Source: Brevundimonas naejangsanensis (GTDB lineage Bacteria > Pseudomonadota > Alphaproteobacteria > Caulobacterales > Caulobacteraceae). From it: a stretch of 64,000 nt of DNA. The DNA lies in contig NZ_CP032707.1 in assembly GCF_003627995.1 (NCBI RefSeq), positions 2,594,501-2,658,500 of the forward strand. Reading direction: 5' to 3'. Under the pieces are notes generated by a model. The model was not told where the DNA came from. It saw only the letters and a list, made by a program, of their open reading frames with translations, and did not search any database. Below, in pieces: positions 8,253-17,794 of this stretch. The stretch's first letter is position 1, and each line of letters opens with the position of its first letter. Position numbers and translations under genes: made by a program.

Positions 8253-8903
8253 TCAGGCCGGCTTTTCAGCCAGGCGCTTGTCCAGATAGGCGCCGACGCG
8301 GCGCTCGACGGCGTCGATGTGGTCCTGCCAGAAGTGGCTGGCGCCTTCCTCCAGCTCATAGTCGATGACGATGCCCTTCTGGGTGCGCAGCTTGTTGACC
8401 ACGCGCTCGACCTCGGCCGGCGGCACCACGGTGTCGGCCGTTCCGTGCAGGAACAGGCCCGAGGCCGGGCAGGGGGCCAGGAAGCTGAAGTCGTAGATGT
8501 TCGACGGCGGCGACACCGAGATGAAGCCGTCGGTCTCGGGGCGGCGCATCAGCAGTTGCATGCCGATGTAGGCGCCGAACTGATAGCCCGCGACCCAGGT
8601 CTGGGTGGCGGCGGGGTTATTGGCCTGCAGCCAGTCCAGGGCCGTGGCCGCATCGGCCAGTTCGCCGATGCCGCTGTCGAACTCGCCCTGCGACTTGCCC
8701 ACGCCGCGGCTGTTGTAGCGCAGGGTGGCGAAGCCGCGTTGCACGAACAGCTGGTGCAGCGTCAGGGTGACGGGGTTGTTCATGTGACCGCCCGCCTTGG
8801 GGTGGGGGTGCAGGATCAGGGCGATCGGCGCATCGGGGCGCTTGCCGGGCGAATAACGGCCTTCGATGCGGCCAGCGGCGCCGGGCAGGATGACTTCAGG
8901 CAT
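8253..8903 (-). CDS. Alpha/beta-hydrolase with substituted nucleophile elbow
   Basis: A 216-aa alpha/beta-hydrolase of the small dienelactone-hydrolase-like type. It has LILHPHPKAGGHMNNPV (oxyanion region), FATLRYNSRGVGKSQGEFD and a C-terminal HFW His. At the position of the Gly-X-Ser-X-Gly elbow it reads GYQFGAYIG, so Gln replaces the usual nucleophile Ser; the downstream Asp (HGTADTVVPP) and His are kept. It may be catalytically altered or use another residue. It diverges from iscR across a 161-base region and is convergent with terC (12 bases apart). Confidence 0.85.
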   Translation of the reverse strand: MPEVILPGAAGRIEGRYSPGKRPDAPIALILHPHPKAGGHMNNPVTLTLHQLFVQRGFATLRYNSRGVGKSQGEFDSGIGELADAATALDWLQANNPAATQTWVAGYQFGAYIGMQLLMRRPETDGFISVSPPSNIYDFSFLAPCPASGLFLHGTADTVVPPAEVERVVNKLRTQKGIVIDYELEEGASHFWQDHIDAVERRVGAYLDKRLAEKPA

Positions 8904-8949
8904 GGATCGCGGTCCCTACAATCAATAGAGGTTTCGCCGGGCGGATAAT

Positions 8950-8981
8950 ACTTGACCGAGGAGGTAGGACTTTCTAAGTCC
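8950..8981. promoter_or_regulatory. Candidate IscR operator/promoter region of the suf operon
   Basis: In the divergent region before iscR there is ACTTGACC-GAGGA-GGTAGG, whose TTGACC half resembles type 1 IscR sites. It abuts a perfect 6-bp inverted repeat GGACTT-TCT-AAGTCC (8967-8981). IscR autoregulation is known in E. coli; assignment here is inference from position and partial motif. Confidence 0.5.
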
Positions 8982-9064
8982 CCGGTGCGCGACGCACTCG
9001 CCAGCGAGGCCGGGGGTCTTAGCATGGCCGCCCCGAAAAGCGTTAGAATTTTGAGGTTACTGGG

Positions 9065-9532
9065 ATGCGCCTGTCGACAAAGGGACGTTACGCCGTGATG
9101 GCGATGGCCGATCTGGCGAAAAACGGCTCGGGTCGCGCCGTGTCCCTGGCTGAAATCGCCACCCGCCAGGAAATCTCCCTGTCCTATCTGGAGCAGTTGT
9201 TCGCGCGGCTGCGCAAGGGCGGCCTGGTCAAGAGCGTGCGCGGTCCGGGCGGCGGCTATCGGCTGGCCAAGGCGCCGGGCGAGACCGTCGTGGCCGAGAT
9301 CGTCCTGGCCGTGGACGAGCCGATCCGTGCGACCCGCTGCGCCTCTCATGGAGGACCGCGCGGCTGCATGATGGGCGGCGAGCGCTGCATCACTCACGAC
9401 CTGTGGGAAGACCTGGGTCAGGAAATCCACCGCTATCTGGCCGGCGTCAGCCTGGCCGATGTGATCGAACGGCGCACGGGGCGCGCTCGGATGAGCCCTC
9501 AGAACGCCCAACCTCTGGAGGCCATGGCGTGA
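9065..9532 (+). CDS. iscR: Rrf2-family Fe-S cluster regulator IscR
   Basis: A 155-aa winged-helix Rrf2 protein (MRLSTKGRYAVMAMADLA, recognition helix around SLSYLEQLFARLRKGGLV). Its cluster-binding region has three Cys and a His: CASHGGPRGCMMGGERCITH, the IscR [2Fe-2S] arrangement. IscR with a cluster represses its own operon; apo-IscR can activate suf genes. It heads a co-directional series through sufA. Its TGA overlaps the GTG of the next desulfurase gene by 4 bases. Confidence 0.93.
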   Translation: MRLSTKGRYAVMAMADLAKNGSGRAVSLAEIATRQEISLSYLEQLFARLRKGGLVKSVRGPGGGYRLAKAPGETVVAEIVLAVDEPIRATRCASHGGPRGCMMGGERCITHDLWEDLGQEIHRYLAGVSLADVIERRTGRARMSPQNAQPLEAMA

Positions 9533-10665
9533 GCGTCTATCTGGATTACAACGCCTCGGGCCTGGTTCGTCCTGAAGTTCAGGAGATCATGGCCAAGGCC
9601 CTGGCCGATAACGGCAATCCTTCGGCCGTCCACGCTGCGGGCCGCCGCGCCCGCGCGCGCATCGAGACGGCCCGCGCCCAGGTGGCCGATCTGGTCGGCG
9701 CCGATCCGACGGCGATCATCTTCTCTTCGGGCGGGACCGAGTCCAACGCCCAAGCGATCCACAGCGCCCTGGCCGCGGGTTGCGAACGGTTGATCGTCGG
9801 GGCGACCGAACACCCCTGCGTGGCCGAGGCCGCCGCCGTCAGCGGCGCGCCGGTCGAGGTTCTGCCGGTGGACGCCGATGGCGTGGTCGACCTAGCCTGG
9901 CTGGCTGAGGCCCTGGCCCGTCCGGGCCGCGCGGTCGTCGCCATCCACCATGCCAACAATGAAAGCGGCGTGATCCAGCCCATCGCCGAGGCGGCGAAGC
10001 TGGTGCATGCGGCGGGCGGCTGGCTGCACGTCGACGCCATCCAGTCGGCGGGCAAGATTCCCGTGACCATGCGCGCCCTGGGCGCGGACAGCCTGACTCT
10101 CTCGGCGCACAAGCTGGGCGGACCCCAGGGCGTGGGTGCCCTGGTGCTGAAGGACGGCGTCTCGGCCGTGCGCATCCTGCACGGGGCCGGGCAGGAGCGC
10201 GGCCTGCGCGCCGGGACCGAGAACGTGCCGGGCATCGCCGGCTTCGGCGTCGCCGCCGACTGCGCCGCCCGCGACCTGGACGCCGCCATGGCCCACGTCG
10301 CCTGGCGCGACGCGGCCGAGGCCAAGGTCAAGGCGGCGGGCGCGACGATCATCGGCGGCGCGGTTCCGCGCTTGCCCAACACCCTGTTCATGGCCGTCGA
10401 AGGCTGGGACAGCCCGCAGCAGCTGATCACCCTCGACCTGGTCGGGGTCATGGTCTCGGCCGGTTCGGCCTGCTCGTCGGGCAAGGTCAAGCCGTCCAAG
10501 GCGATCAGCGCCATGGGCCTGCATCACCTGGCGACCGGGGGCGTGCGCGTCTCCGGCGGCTGGGGCACGACCGAGGCCGACTGGGCCCGGTTCGCCGACG
10601 CCTGGGTCGCGGCCTGGGACAAGCACAAGACGCGTTTGCAAGAGCGCGCGAAGGAAGTCGCGTAA
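9529..10665 (+). CDS. Cysteine desulfurase, IscS/NifS-like
   Basis: A class V PLP aminotransferase of 378 aa that takes sulfur from cysteine to give alanine and an enzyme persulfide. The PLP lysine is in LSAHKLGGPQG and the sulfur-accepting loop Cys in SAGSACSSGKVKPS, typical of group I (IscS/NifS). The frame is open upstream, but GTG 9529 (VSVYLDYNASG) matches the family start, has GGAGG 9 bases before it, and overlaps iscR by GTGA. A second, SufS-type desulfurase is encoded later in the same operon. Confidence 0.93.
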   Translation: MSVYLDYNASGLVRPEVQEIMAKALADNGNPSAVHAAGRRARARIETARAQVADLVGADPTAIIFSSGGTESNAQAIHSALAAGCERLIVGATEHPCVAEAAAVSGAPVEVLPVDADGVVDLAWLAEALARPGRAVVAIHHANNESGVIQPIAEAAKLVHAAGGWLHVDAIQSAGKIPVTMRALGADSLTLSAHKLGGPQGVGALVLKDGVSAVRILHGAGQERGLRAGTENVPGIAGFGVAADCAARDLDAAMAHVAWRDAAEAKVKAAGATIIGGAVPRLPNTLFMAVEGWDSPQQLITLDLVGVMVSAGSACSSGKVKPSKAISAMGLHHLATGGVRVSGGWGTTEADWARFADAWVAAWDKHKTRLQERAKEVA

Positions 10666-10668
10666 CTT

Positions 10669-12135
<1,467 letters not shown>

Positions 12136-12156
12136 GTGAGTTGAAGAAGAAAAACA

Positions 12157-12906
12157 ATGCTTAAGATCAATAATCTCCACGTCTCTGTCGCCGACAAGCC
12201 GATCCTCAAGGGTCTGACGCTCGAAGTGCCCGCCGGCGAAGTCCATGCGGTCATGGGGCCGAACGGGGCGGGCAAGTCGACGCTGGGCTACAGCCTCTCC
12301 GGCCGCCCCGGCTATGAGGTGACGGACGGTTCCGCCTCGTGGAACGGCCGGGACCTGCTGGACCTTGATCCGGCCGAGCGCGCGGCGGCGGGCCTGTTCC
12401 TGTCGTTCCAGTATCCGATCGAGATCCCAGGCGTTCCGGCCATGACCTTTATCCGAACGGCGCTGAATGCCCAGAAGCGCGCGCGCGGCGAGGAGGAGGT
12501 CTCTGCCCCCGCCTTCCTGAAGCTGGTCAAGGCGGCGTCGCAGTCGCTGAAGATGGACTTCGACATGCTGAAGCGCCCGCTAAACGTCGGCTTCTCCGGC
12601 GGCGAGAAGAAGCGGATGGAGATCCTGCAGATGGCCCTGCTGGAGCCGTCGCTGCTGATCCTGGACGAGACGGACTCGGGCCTCGATATCGACGCCTTGC
12701 GCATCGTCGCCGACGGCGTGAACGCCATGCGCAGCCCGGAACGGTCGATGCTGGTGATCACCCACTATCAGCGCCTGCTGGACTACATCAAACCGGACCG
12801 GGTGCACGTCCTGGCCGGCGGCCGCATCGTCGCCTCGGGCGGACCGGAGCTGGCGCTGGAGCTTGAGGCTGAGGGCTACGACAAGTTCCTGCCGGAGGCG
12901 GCGTGA
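12157..12906 (+). CDS. sufC: Fe-S assembly ATPase SufC
   Basis: A 249-aa ABC-type ATPase driving conformational change of SufBCD. Walker A is GPNGAGKST, the signature is FSGGEKKRMEILQ and Walker B is LLILDETDSGLD, with a SufC-type His switch in VITHYQRLLDYI. Start ATG 12157 follows AAGAAGAAAAAC. It is separated from sufD by a 163-base region holding an inverted-repeat element. Confidence 0.97.
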   Translation: MLKINNLHVSVADKPILKGLTLEVPAGEVHAVMGPNGAGKSTLGYSLSGRPGYEVTDGSASWNGRDLLDLDPAERAAAGLFLSFQYPIEIPGVPAMTFIRTALNAQKRARGEEEVSAPAFLKLVKAASQSLKMDFDMLKRPLNVGFSGGEKKRMEILQMALLEPSLLILDETDSGLDIDALRIVADGVNAMRSPERSMLVITHYQRLLDYIKPDRVHVLAGGRIVASGGPELALELEAEGYDKFLPEAA

Positions 12907-12910
12907 GCAT

Positions 12911-13067
12911 CCTTCTCCCCTTGTGGGAGAAGGTGGGCGGCGGAGCCGCTCGGATGAGGGGTTTCTCTGAGCTTGAAGGACGTGGTTCGATGACAGTGAC
13001 GGTTGGGTCGGCGCGACCCCTCATCCGTCAGCCTTCGGCTGCCACCTTCTCCCACAAGGGGAGAAGG
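12911..13067. repeat. MITE-like inverted-repeat element between sufC and sufD
   Basis: Two arms of about 52 bases in inverted orientation (12911-12962 and 13016-13067) flank a unique centre of about 53 bases. The outer 26 bases and inner ends (GATGAGGGGT) of the arms match. Each arm starts with its own hairpin, CTTCTCCC-CTTGT-GGGAGAAG. The right arm ends 2 bases before the sufD ATG. Confidence 0.85.
13062..13067 (+). promoter_or_regulatory. Ribosome-binding site of sufD supplied by the repeat
   Basis: The stretch GGGGAGAAGG just before GC-ATG 13070 is the end of the right repeat arm, so the only visible Shine-Dalgarno sequence of sufD belongs to the repeat. The same bases pair in the arm's hairpin (CTTCTCCC with GGGAGAAG), which could mask the site. 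Confidence 0.6.
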
Positions 13068-13069
13068 GC

Positions 13070-14083
13070 ATGAGCGCGCTTGATCTGCGCAACGCCGCCA
13101 CCTTCCCCTCGCGGCGGGTCGAGGAATGGAAATACAGTGACCTGAAGCGCTTTCTTCGTGAAGCGCCTGAACCGTCGGGCACGGCGGTCGTCGACGCGCC
13201 GGGGCCGTTCTACGACCTGGGAGGCGATGCAATCGTCTTCGCCAACGGGCGTCCGGTCGGGGTGACGGACTTCATCGCTTCGGGCGACCAGACCCTGCGC
13301 CTGCGCTTCATCTCCGACGCCGTGGGCACGGGTCACACCGCATCGGCCCGCATCGCCGCCCGTCCGGGCGCGCGCCTGCTGCTGCTGGAGACGCACGAGG
13401 GCAAGGGCTCGGCCTATGTCGCTCACAACAAGGTCGAGATCGACGTCGCCACCGACGCCGAGGTGACGCGCATTGTCCTGACCGATGAACCCGCCGACTC
13501 CATCTCGGTGGCCGAGGCCGAGGTGCGGCTGGCGGCCGGCGGACGCTATCGCCAGACCATCGTCGCCACCGGCGCCAAGCTGCAGCGCCAGGAGACCCGC
13601 CTGCGCCACGGCGCCGAGGGCGCGGACGCGCGCGTGGACGGCATCTATCTGCTCGGCGGCTCGCGCCACGCCGACCTGACCTCCGTGATCGACCACGTCG
13701 CGCCGAACGGCACGACCAGCCAACTGATCAAGGGCGTGGTCCGCGGCGAGGCGCGCGGCGTCTTCCAGGGCAAGATCCTGGTCCAGCAGGGCGCCGACGA
13801 CACGGACGCCCGCATGGGCCACCATGGCCTGATCACGTCCGAGCGCGGCGAGATCGACGTGAAGCCCGAGCTGATCATCTACGCCGACGAGGTGCAGTGC
13901 GCCCACGGCGCCACCGTCGGGACGCTGGACGAAAGCGCCCTGTTCTACATGCAGCAGCGCGGCATCTCGGCTGACGAGGCTCGCGCCCTGCTGACCCAGG
14001 CCTTCCTGATCGAGGTCGTCGACCGCATCGAGCATGAAGGCGCCAGAGAGGTGGTGCGGGAATGGCTGACGGCTCGCCTGTGA
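13070..14083 (+). CDS. sufD: Fe-S cluster assembly protein SufD
   Basis: A 337-aa SufD, the partner of SufB in the SufBC2D scaffold. It shows FPSRRVEEWKYSDLKRFL at the N-terminus, SSVIDHVAPN-type beta-helix repeats, and the C-terminal SufB/D block CAHGATVGTLDESALFYMQQRGISADEARALL. The ATG is directly after a repeat element. Its 3' end overlaps the sufS start by 22 bases. Confidence 0.95.
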   Translation: MSALDLRNAATFPSRRVEEWKYSDLKRFLREAPEPSGTAVVDAPGPFYDLGGDAIVFANGRPVGVTDFIASGDQTLRLRFISDAVGTGHTASARIAARPGARLLLLETHEGKGSAYVAHNKVEIDVATDAEVTRIVLTDEPADSISVAEAEVRLAAGGRYRQTIVATGAKLQRQETRLRHGAEGADARVDGIYLLGGSRHADLTSVIDHVAPNGTTSQLIKGVVRGEARGVFQGKILVQQGADDTDARMGHHGLITSERGEIDVKPELIIYADEVQCAHGATVGTLDESALFYMQQRGISADEARALLTQAFLIEVVDRIEHEGAREVVREWLTARL

Positions 14084-15315
14084 CCAACGCATCCGTGACA
14101 GGGTTCGACCCCTATGCCGCCCGCGCGCAGTTTCCGATCCTGTCGCGTCAGGTCAACGGCAGGCCGCTGGTCTATTTGGACAGTGCCGCCTCGGCTCAGA
14201 AACCGCGCGCGGTGATCGCCGCCCTGGTCGCGTCGATGGAAGGCAGCTACGCCAACGTTCACCGGGGCCTGCACACCCTGTCGAACGAGGCGACCGAGGC
14301 CTATGAGCGCGCGCGAGAGATCGTCGCCCGCTTCCTGAACGCCCCGTCGCCCGAGACCATCGTCTGGACCAAGGGCGGGACCGAGGCGATCAATCTGGTC
14401 GCCAACGGCGTCGGCCTGTCGATCCAGCCGGGCGACGAGATCATTGTCACCGAAATGGAGCACCACTCCAACATCGTGCCTTGGCACATCCTGCGCGAGC
14501 GGCGCGGGGCGGTGCTGAAATGGGCGCCGATCAAGGACGACGGCTCGCTGGACATGGAGGCCTTCGCCGCCCTGCTGGGGCCGAAGACCAGGCTGGTCGC
14601 CGTCACCCACATGTCGAACGTGCTGGGCACCATCAATCCGGTCGCCGAGATCACCCGCCTGGCCCACGCGGCCGGGGCGCGAGTGCTGATCGACGGCTGC
14701 CAGGGCGCGGTTCATGCCGCGCCGGACGTTCAGGCCATCGGCTGCGACTACTATGTCCTGACCGGGCACAAGCTGTTCGCCCCCACCGGCATCGGCGTCC
14801 TTTACGGCACGGCCGAGGCGCTGGACGCTCTGCCGCCGTATCAGGGCGGCGGCGAGATGATCGAGACGGTCGAGAAGGAGCGCGTCACCTACGCCAACCC
14901 CCCGCATCGGTTCGAGGCCGGGACGCCGCCGATCCTTGAGGCGATTGGCCTGGGAGCGGCGATTGAATGGCTGTCGCAGTATGATCCCGCCGCCGTTCAG
15001 GCGCACGAAAAGGCCCTGTATCGCCACGCAGTCGAGCGTCTGGCCGAGCATGACTGGCTGCGCATCCTGGGGCAGGCGGAAGGGAAGGGCGCTTTGCTGA
15101 CCTTCGCCGTCGAGGGCGCCCATGCTCATGATGTGGCTCAGATCATGGATCGTTACGGCGTCGCCGTTCGGGCCGGGCTGCACTGCGCCGAGCCCCTGGC
15201 GAAAAGACTGGGCGTGACCTCGAGCACGCGCGCCTCCTTCGCCCTATATAACACCATGGAGGATACAGACGCCTTCGTGGACGCGCTGATCAAGGCGCGC
15301 AACTTCTTCGTGTGA
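14062..15315 (+). CDS. sufS: Cysteine desulfurase SufS
   Basis: A 417-aa group II cysteine desulfurase. It has YLDSAASAQKPRAVI, HHSNIVPW, PLP lysine in LTGHKLFAPTGIG and active Cys in RAGLHCAEPLAKRLG. It mobilises sulfur for SufBCD. ATG 14062 lies inside sufD and has GAGAGG upstream; GTG 14080, overlapping the sufD stop as GTGA, is the alternative. No sufE or sufU gene is visible in this operon, so the sulfur relay partner is elsewhere. Confidence 0.95.
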   Translation: MADGSPVTNASVTGFDPYAARAQFPILSRQVNGRPLVYLDSAASAQKPRAVIAALVASMEGSYANVHRGLHTLSNEATEAYERAREIVARFLNAPSPETIVWTKGGTEAINLVANGVGLSIQPGDEIIVTEMEHHSNIVPWHILRERRGAVLKWAPIKDDGSLDMEAFAALLGPKTRLVAVTHMSNVLGTINPVAEITRLAHAAGARVLIDGCQGAVHAAPDVQAIGCDYYVLTGHKLFAPTGIGVLYGTAEALDALPPYQGGGEMIETVEKERVTYANPPHRFEAGTPPILEAIGLGAAIEWLSQYDPAAVQAHEKALYRHAVERLAEHDWLRILGQAEGKGALLTFAVEGAHAHDVAQIMDRYGVAVRAGLHCAEPLAKRLGVTSSTRASFALYNTMEDTDAFVDALIKARNFFV

Positions 15316-15719
15316 CGAGTATGGACGCCAAGACCGACAACGCGATCAGCGACAGCGACGCCTTCGCCGCCAGCTGGGACGAGCCGCAGAAGAGCGCCCT
15401 GTCCCAGGCTGAGCTGGACAAGCTGACGGACGACCTGATCGAGGCGCTGAAGACGGTGTACGATCCGGAAATCCCGGTCGACATCTATGAGTTGGGCCTG
15501 ATCTACAAGGTCGACGTGTCCGACGACCGCGACGTCCTGGTCGAGATGACTCTGACGGCGCCCGGCTGTCCCGTGGCCGGCGAAATGCCGGGCTGGGTCG
15601 AGGACGCGGTGAAGAAGGTCGAGGGCGTGCGCAGCGCCAAGGCCAATCTGGTGTTCGATCCGCCGTGGGACGCCTCCAAGATGAGCGACGAGGCCAAGCT
15701 GGCCCTGAACATGTTCTGA
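15312..15719 (+). CDS. sufT: SUF system assembly protein SufT (MIP18/DUF59)
   Basis: A 135-aa protein with a DUF59 domain: VYDPEIPVDIYELGLIYKVDV and TAPGCPVAGEMPGWVEDAV carrying the conserved Cys. SufT-type proteins help mature Fe-S proteins under high demand. The N-terminal 40 residues are polar and probably disordered. GTG 15312 overlaps the sufS stop (GTGA); ATG 15321 is possible. It lies between sufS and sufA. Confidence 0.92.
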   Translation: MTSMDAKTDNAISDSDAFAASWDEPQKSALSQAELDKLTDDLIEALKTVYDPEIPVDIYELGLIYKVDVSDDRDVLVEMTLTAPGCPVAGEMPGWVEDAVKKVEGVRSAKANLVFDPPWDASKMSDEAKLALNMF

Positions 15720-15729
15720 GGAGGCCCTG

Positions 15730-16128
15730 ATGACCGAGCTTCAGACCACGACCCGACCCCGACGCCCCCGGCCCAAGGCGGTGACCCTGACGGACGCCGC
15801 CGCTGCGCGCGTGCGCGAGATCATGGCCAACGCCGAGAAGGACTATGTCGCCTTGCGCGTCGGCGTGAAGAACGGCGGCTGCGCCGGGCAGGAGTACATC
15901 TTCGCCTATGCCGAGGAGATCCAGCCGCTGGACGAGGTGGTCGAGGACAAGGGCGTCACCATCCTGATCGACCCCAAGGCGGTGCTGTTCCTGATCGGCA
16001 GCGAGATCGACTATGAGACGACCAAGCTGTCGTCCAAATTCGTCTTCCGCAATCCGAACGAGACCGACGCCTGCGGCTGCGGCGAGAGCGTGACTATCAT
16101 CCCCGCCGCCGCCCTGGACGCCGACTGA
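15730..16128 (+). CDS. sufA: A-type Fe-S carrier protein SufA/IscA
   Basis: A 132-aa HesB/IscA-family carrier that receives clusters from the scaffold and passes them to targets. The three conserved cysteines are present: GGCAGQEY and the C-terminal CGCGES. An extra N-terminal segment (TTRPRRPRPKAV) precedes the domain. It closes the suf series and is one base from metN. Confidence 0.94.
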   Translation: MTELQTTTRPRRPRPKAVTLTDAAAARVREIMANAEKDYVALRVGVKNGGCAGQEYIFAYAEEIQPLDEVVEDKGVTILIDPKAVLFLIGSEIDYETTKLSSKFVFRNPNETDACGCGESVTIIPAAALDAD

Positions 16129-16129
16129 C

Positions 16130-17119
16130 ATGATCCGATTGGAGGGCGTGACCCGGCGCTATCGCAGCGCGGCGGGCGACCGCACGGCGGTGGACGCCGT
16201 CGATCTGCACGTCGCGCGCGGCGAGGTGTTCGGCGTGGTGGGGCGTTCGGGGGCAGGCAAGTCCACCCTGATCCGCGCCATCAACCGGCTGGAGACGCCC
16301 GACGCCGGCAAGGTCTTCGTCGATGGGCGGGAGATCACCGCGCTCAACGCCGCCGACCTGCGCGCCGCACGGCGCCGCATCGGCATGATCTTCCAGCACT
16401 TCAACCTGCTGAACGCCAAGACCATCGAGGACAACGTCGCCTTCCCTCTGCGTCTGGAAGGGCGGCCCGAGGCCGAGGTGAAGGCGCGGGTGAAGGAACT
16501 GCTGGCTCAACTTGGCCTGGCTGACCACGCGAAAAAGCACCCGGCCCAGCTGTCAGGCGGCCAGAAGCAGCGCGTGGGCATCGCCCGCGCCCTGGCCTGC
16601 GGCCCCAGCGTCTTGTTGTGTGACGAGGCGACCAGCGCTCTGGACCCCGAAACGACCGAAGACATTTTGAACCTGCTGGACGGGCTGAACCGCGATCTGG
16701 GCCTGACCATCGTCCTGATCACCCACCAGATGGAGGTGGTGCGCCGCGTCTGTGATCGGGTGGCGGTGCTGAAGGACGGAAAGATCGTGGAGCAGGGCGC
16801 GACGGCTGACGTTTTCCTGCACCCGCAGCACGCTGTGACCCGCGCCATGCTGGCCGAGGGCGAGGAGGGGATCGACGCCTCGGTCGCGCCCGCCGGGGCG
16901 CGCATGGCTCGCCTGACCTTCCGCGGCCCCTCCACCTATGAGCCGGAACTGAGCCGCGTCGCGCGCACGGCGGGCGTGGACTATTCGATTCTGTCGGGCC
17001 GGATCAGCCGTATTCGGGGCGAGCCCTATGGCCAGATGACGGTGGCCTTCACCGGCGGCGACGCCGAGGCGGCTCTGGCGCAACTGGCCGCGCGCGGCGT
17101 CGTGGTGGAGGCGGTCTGA
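16130..17119 (+). CDS. metN: Methionine ABC transporter ATP-binding protein
   Basis: A 329-aa MetN: Walker A GRSGAGKST, signature LSGGQKQRVGIARAL, Walker B VLLCDEATSALDPET, H-loop LITHQMEV. A C-terminal NIL domain (from about residue 255, RLTFRGPSTYEPELSRVAR onward) binds methionine and gives trans-inhibition in the E. coli homologue. Start is one base after the sufA stop; the end overlaps metI by one base (TGATG). Confidence 0.95.
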   Translation: MIRLEGVTRRYRSAAGDRTAVDAVDLHVARGEVFGVVGRSGAGKSTLIRAINRLETPDAGKVFVDGREITALNAADLRAARRRIGMIFQHFNLLNAKTIEDNVAFPLRLEGRPEAEVKARVKELLAQLGLADHAKKHPAQLSGGQKQRVGIARALACGPSVLLCDEATSALDPETTEDILNLLDGLNRDLGLTIVLITHQMEVVRRVCDRVAVLKDGKIVEQGATADVFLHPQHAVTRAMLAEGEEGIDASVAPAGARMARLTFRGPSTYEPELSRVARTAGVDYSILSGRISRIRGEPYGQMTVAFTGGDAEAALAQLAARGVVVEAV

Positions 17120-17775
17120 TGTTCGCCAATGTGGACTGGGCCGATATCGGCAAGGCGACGATCGACACCCTGCTGATGCTGGGCGGATCGCTGGCGCTGA
17201 CGGTGATCCTGGGCGTGCCGCTGGGCGTGCTGCTGTATCTGTCGGGCAAGGGGCGACTGGCGGCCAATCCGGTGCTGAACGCCGTGCTGTCCTTCGTGGT
17301 CAATGTGCTGCGTTCGGTGCCCTTCATCATCCTGCTGATCGTCATGCTGCCGGTGACGGTGCTGCTGGTCGGCACCTCGCTGGGCGTCGCCGGGGCCATC
17401 CCGCCGCTGGTCGTGGGGGCCGCCCCCTTCTACGCGCGGCTGGTCGAGACGGCTCTGCGCGAAGTGGACAAGGGCGTGGTCGAGGCGACCCAGGCCATGG
17501 GCGGTTCGACCTTCCAGATCGTCACCCGCGCCCTGTTGCCGGAAGCCCTGCCGGGCATCATCGCCGGCGCGACCGTCACGGCCATCGCCTTGGTCAGCTA
17601 CACCGCCATGGCGGGCGTGGTGGGGGCGGGCGGTCTGGGCGACCTGGCCATCCGCTTCGGCTATCAGCGGTTCCAGACCGACGTCATGGTGGTGACCGTA
17701 GTTCTGCTGCTGATCCTCGTACAAATTCTGCAGATGATCGGCGACCGTCTGGTCGCTAAGGTCTCGCACCGCTGA
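17119..17775 (+). CDS. metI: Methionine ABC transporter permease
   Basis: A 218-aa permease with about five membrane helices and the inner-membrane-component EAA loop (ETALREVDKGVVEATQAMGGS ...). It forms the MetNI channel in the inner membrane. It overlaps metN by one base and is followed by metQ after 19 bases. Confidence 0.95.
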   Translation: MFANVDWADIGKATIDTLLMLGGSLALTVILGVPLGVLLYLSGKGRLAANPVLNAVLSFVVNVLRSVPFIILLIVMLPVTVLLVGTSLGVAGAIPPLVVGAAPFYARLVETALREVDKGVVEATQAMGGSTFQIVTRALLPEALPGIIAGATVTAIALVSYTAMAGVVGAGGLGDLAIRFGYQRFQTDVMVVTVVLLLILVQILQMIGDRLVAKVSHR

Positions 17776-17794
17776 TTTCCTGAGAGCCCGCCCC

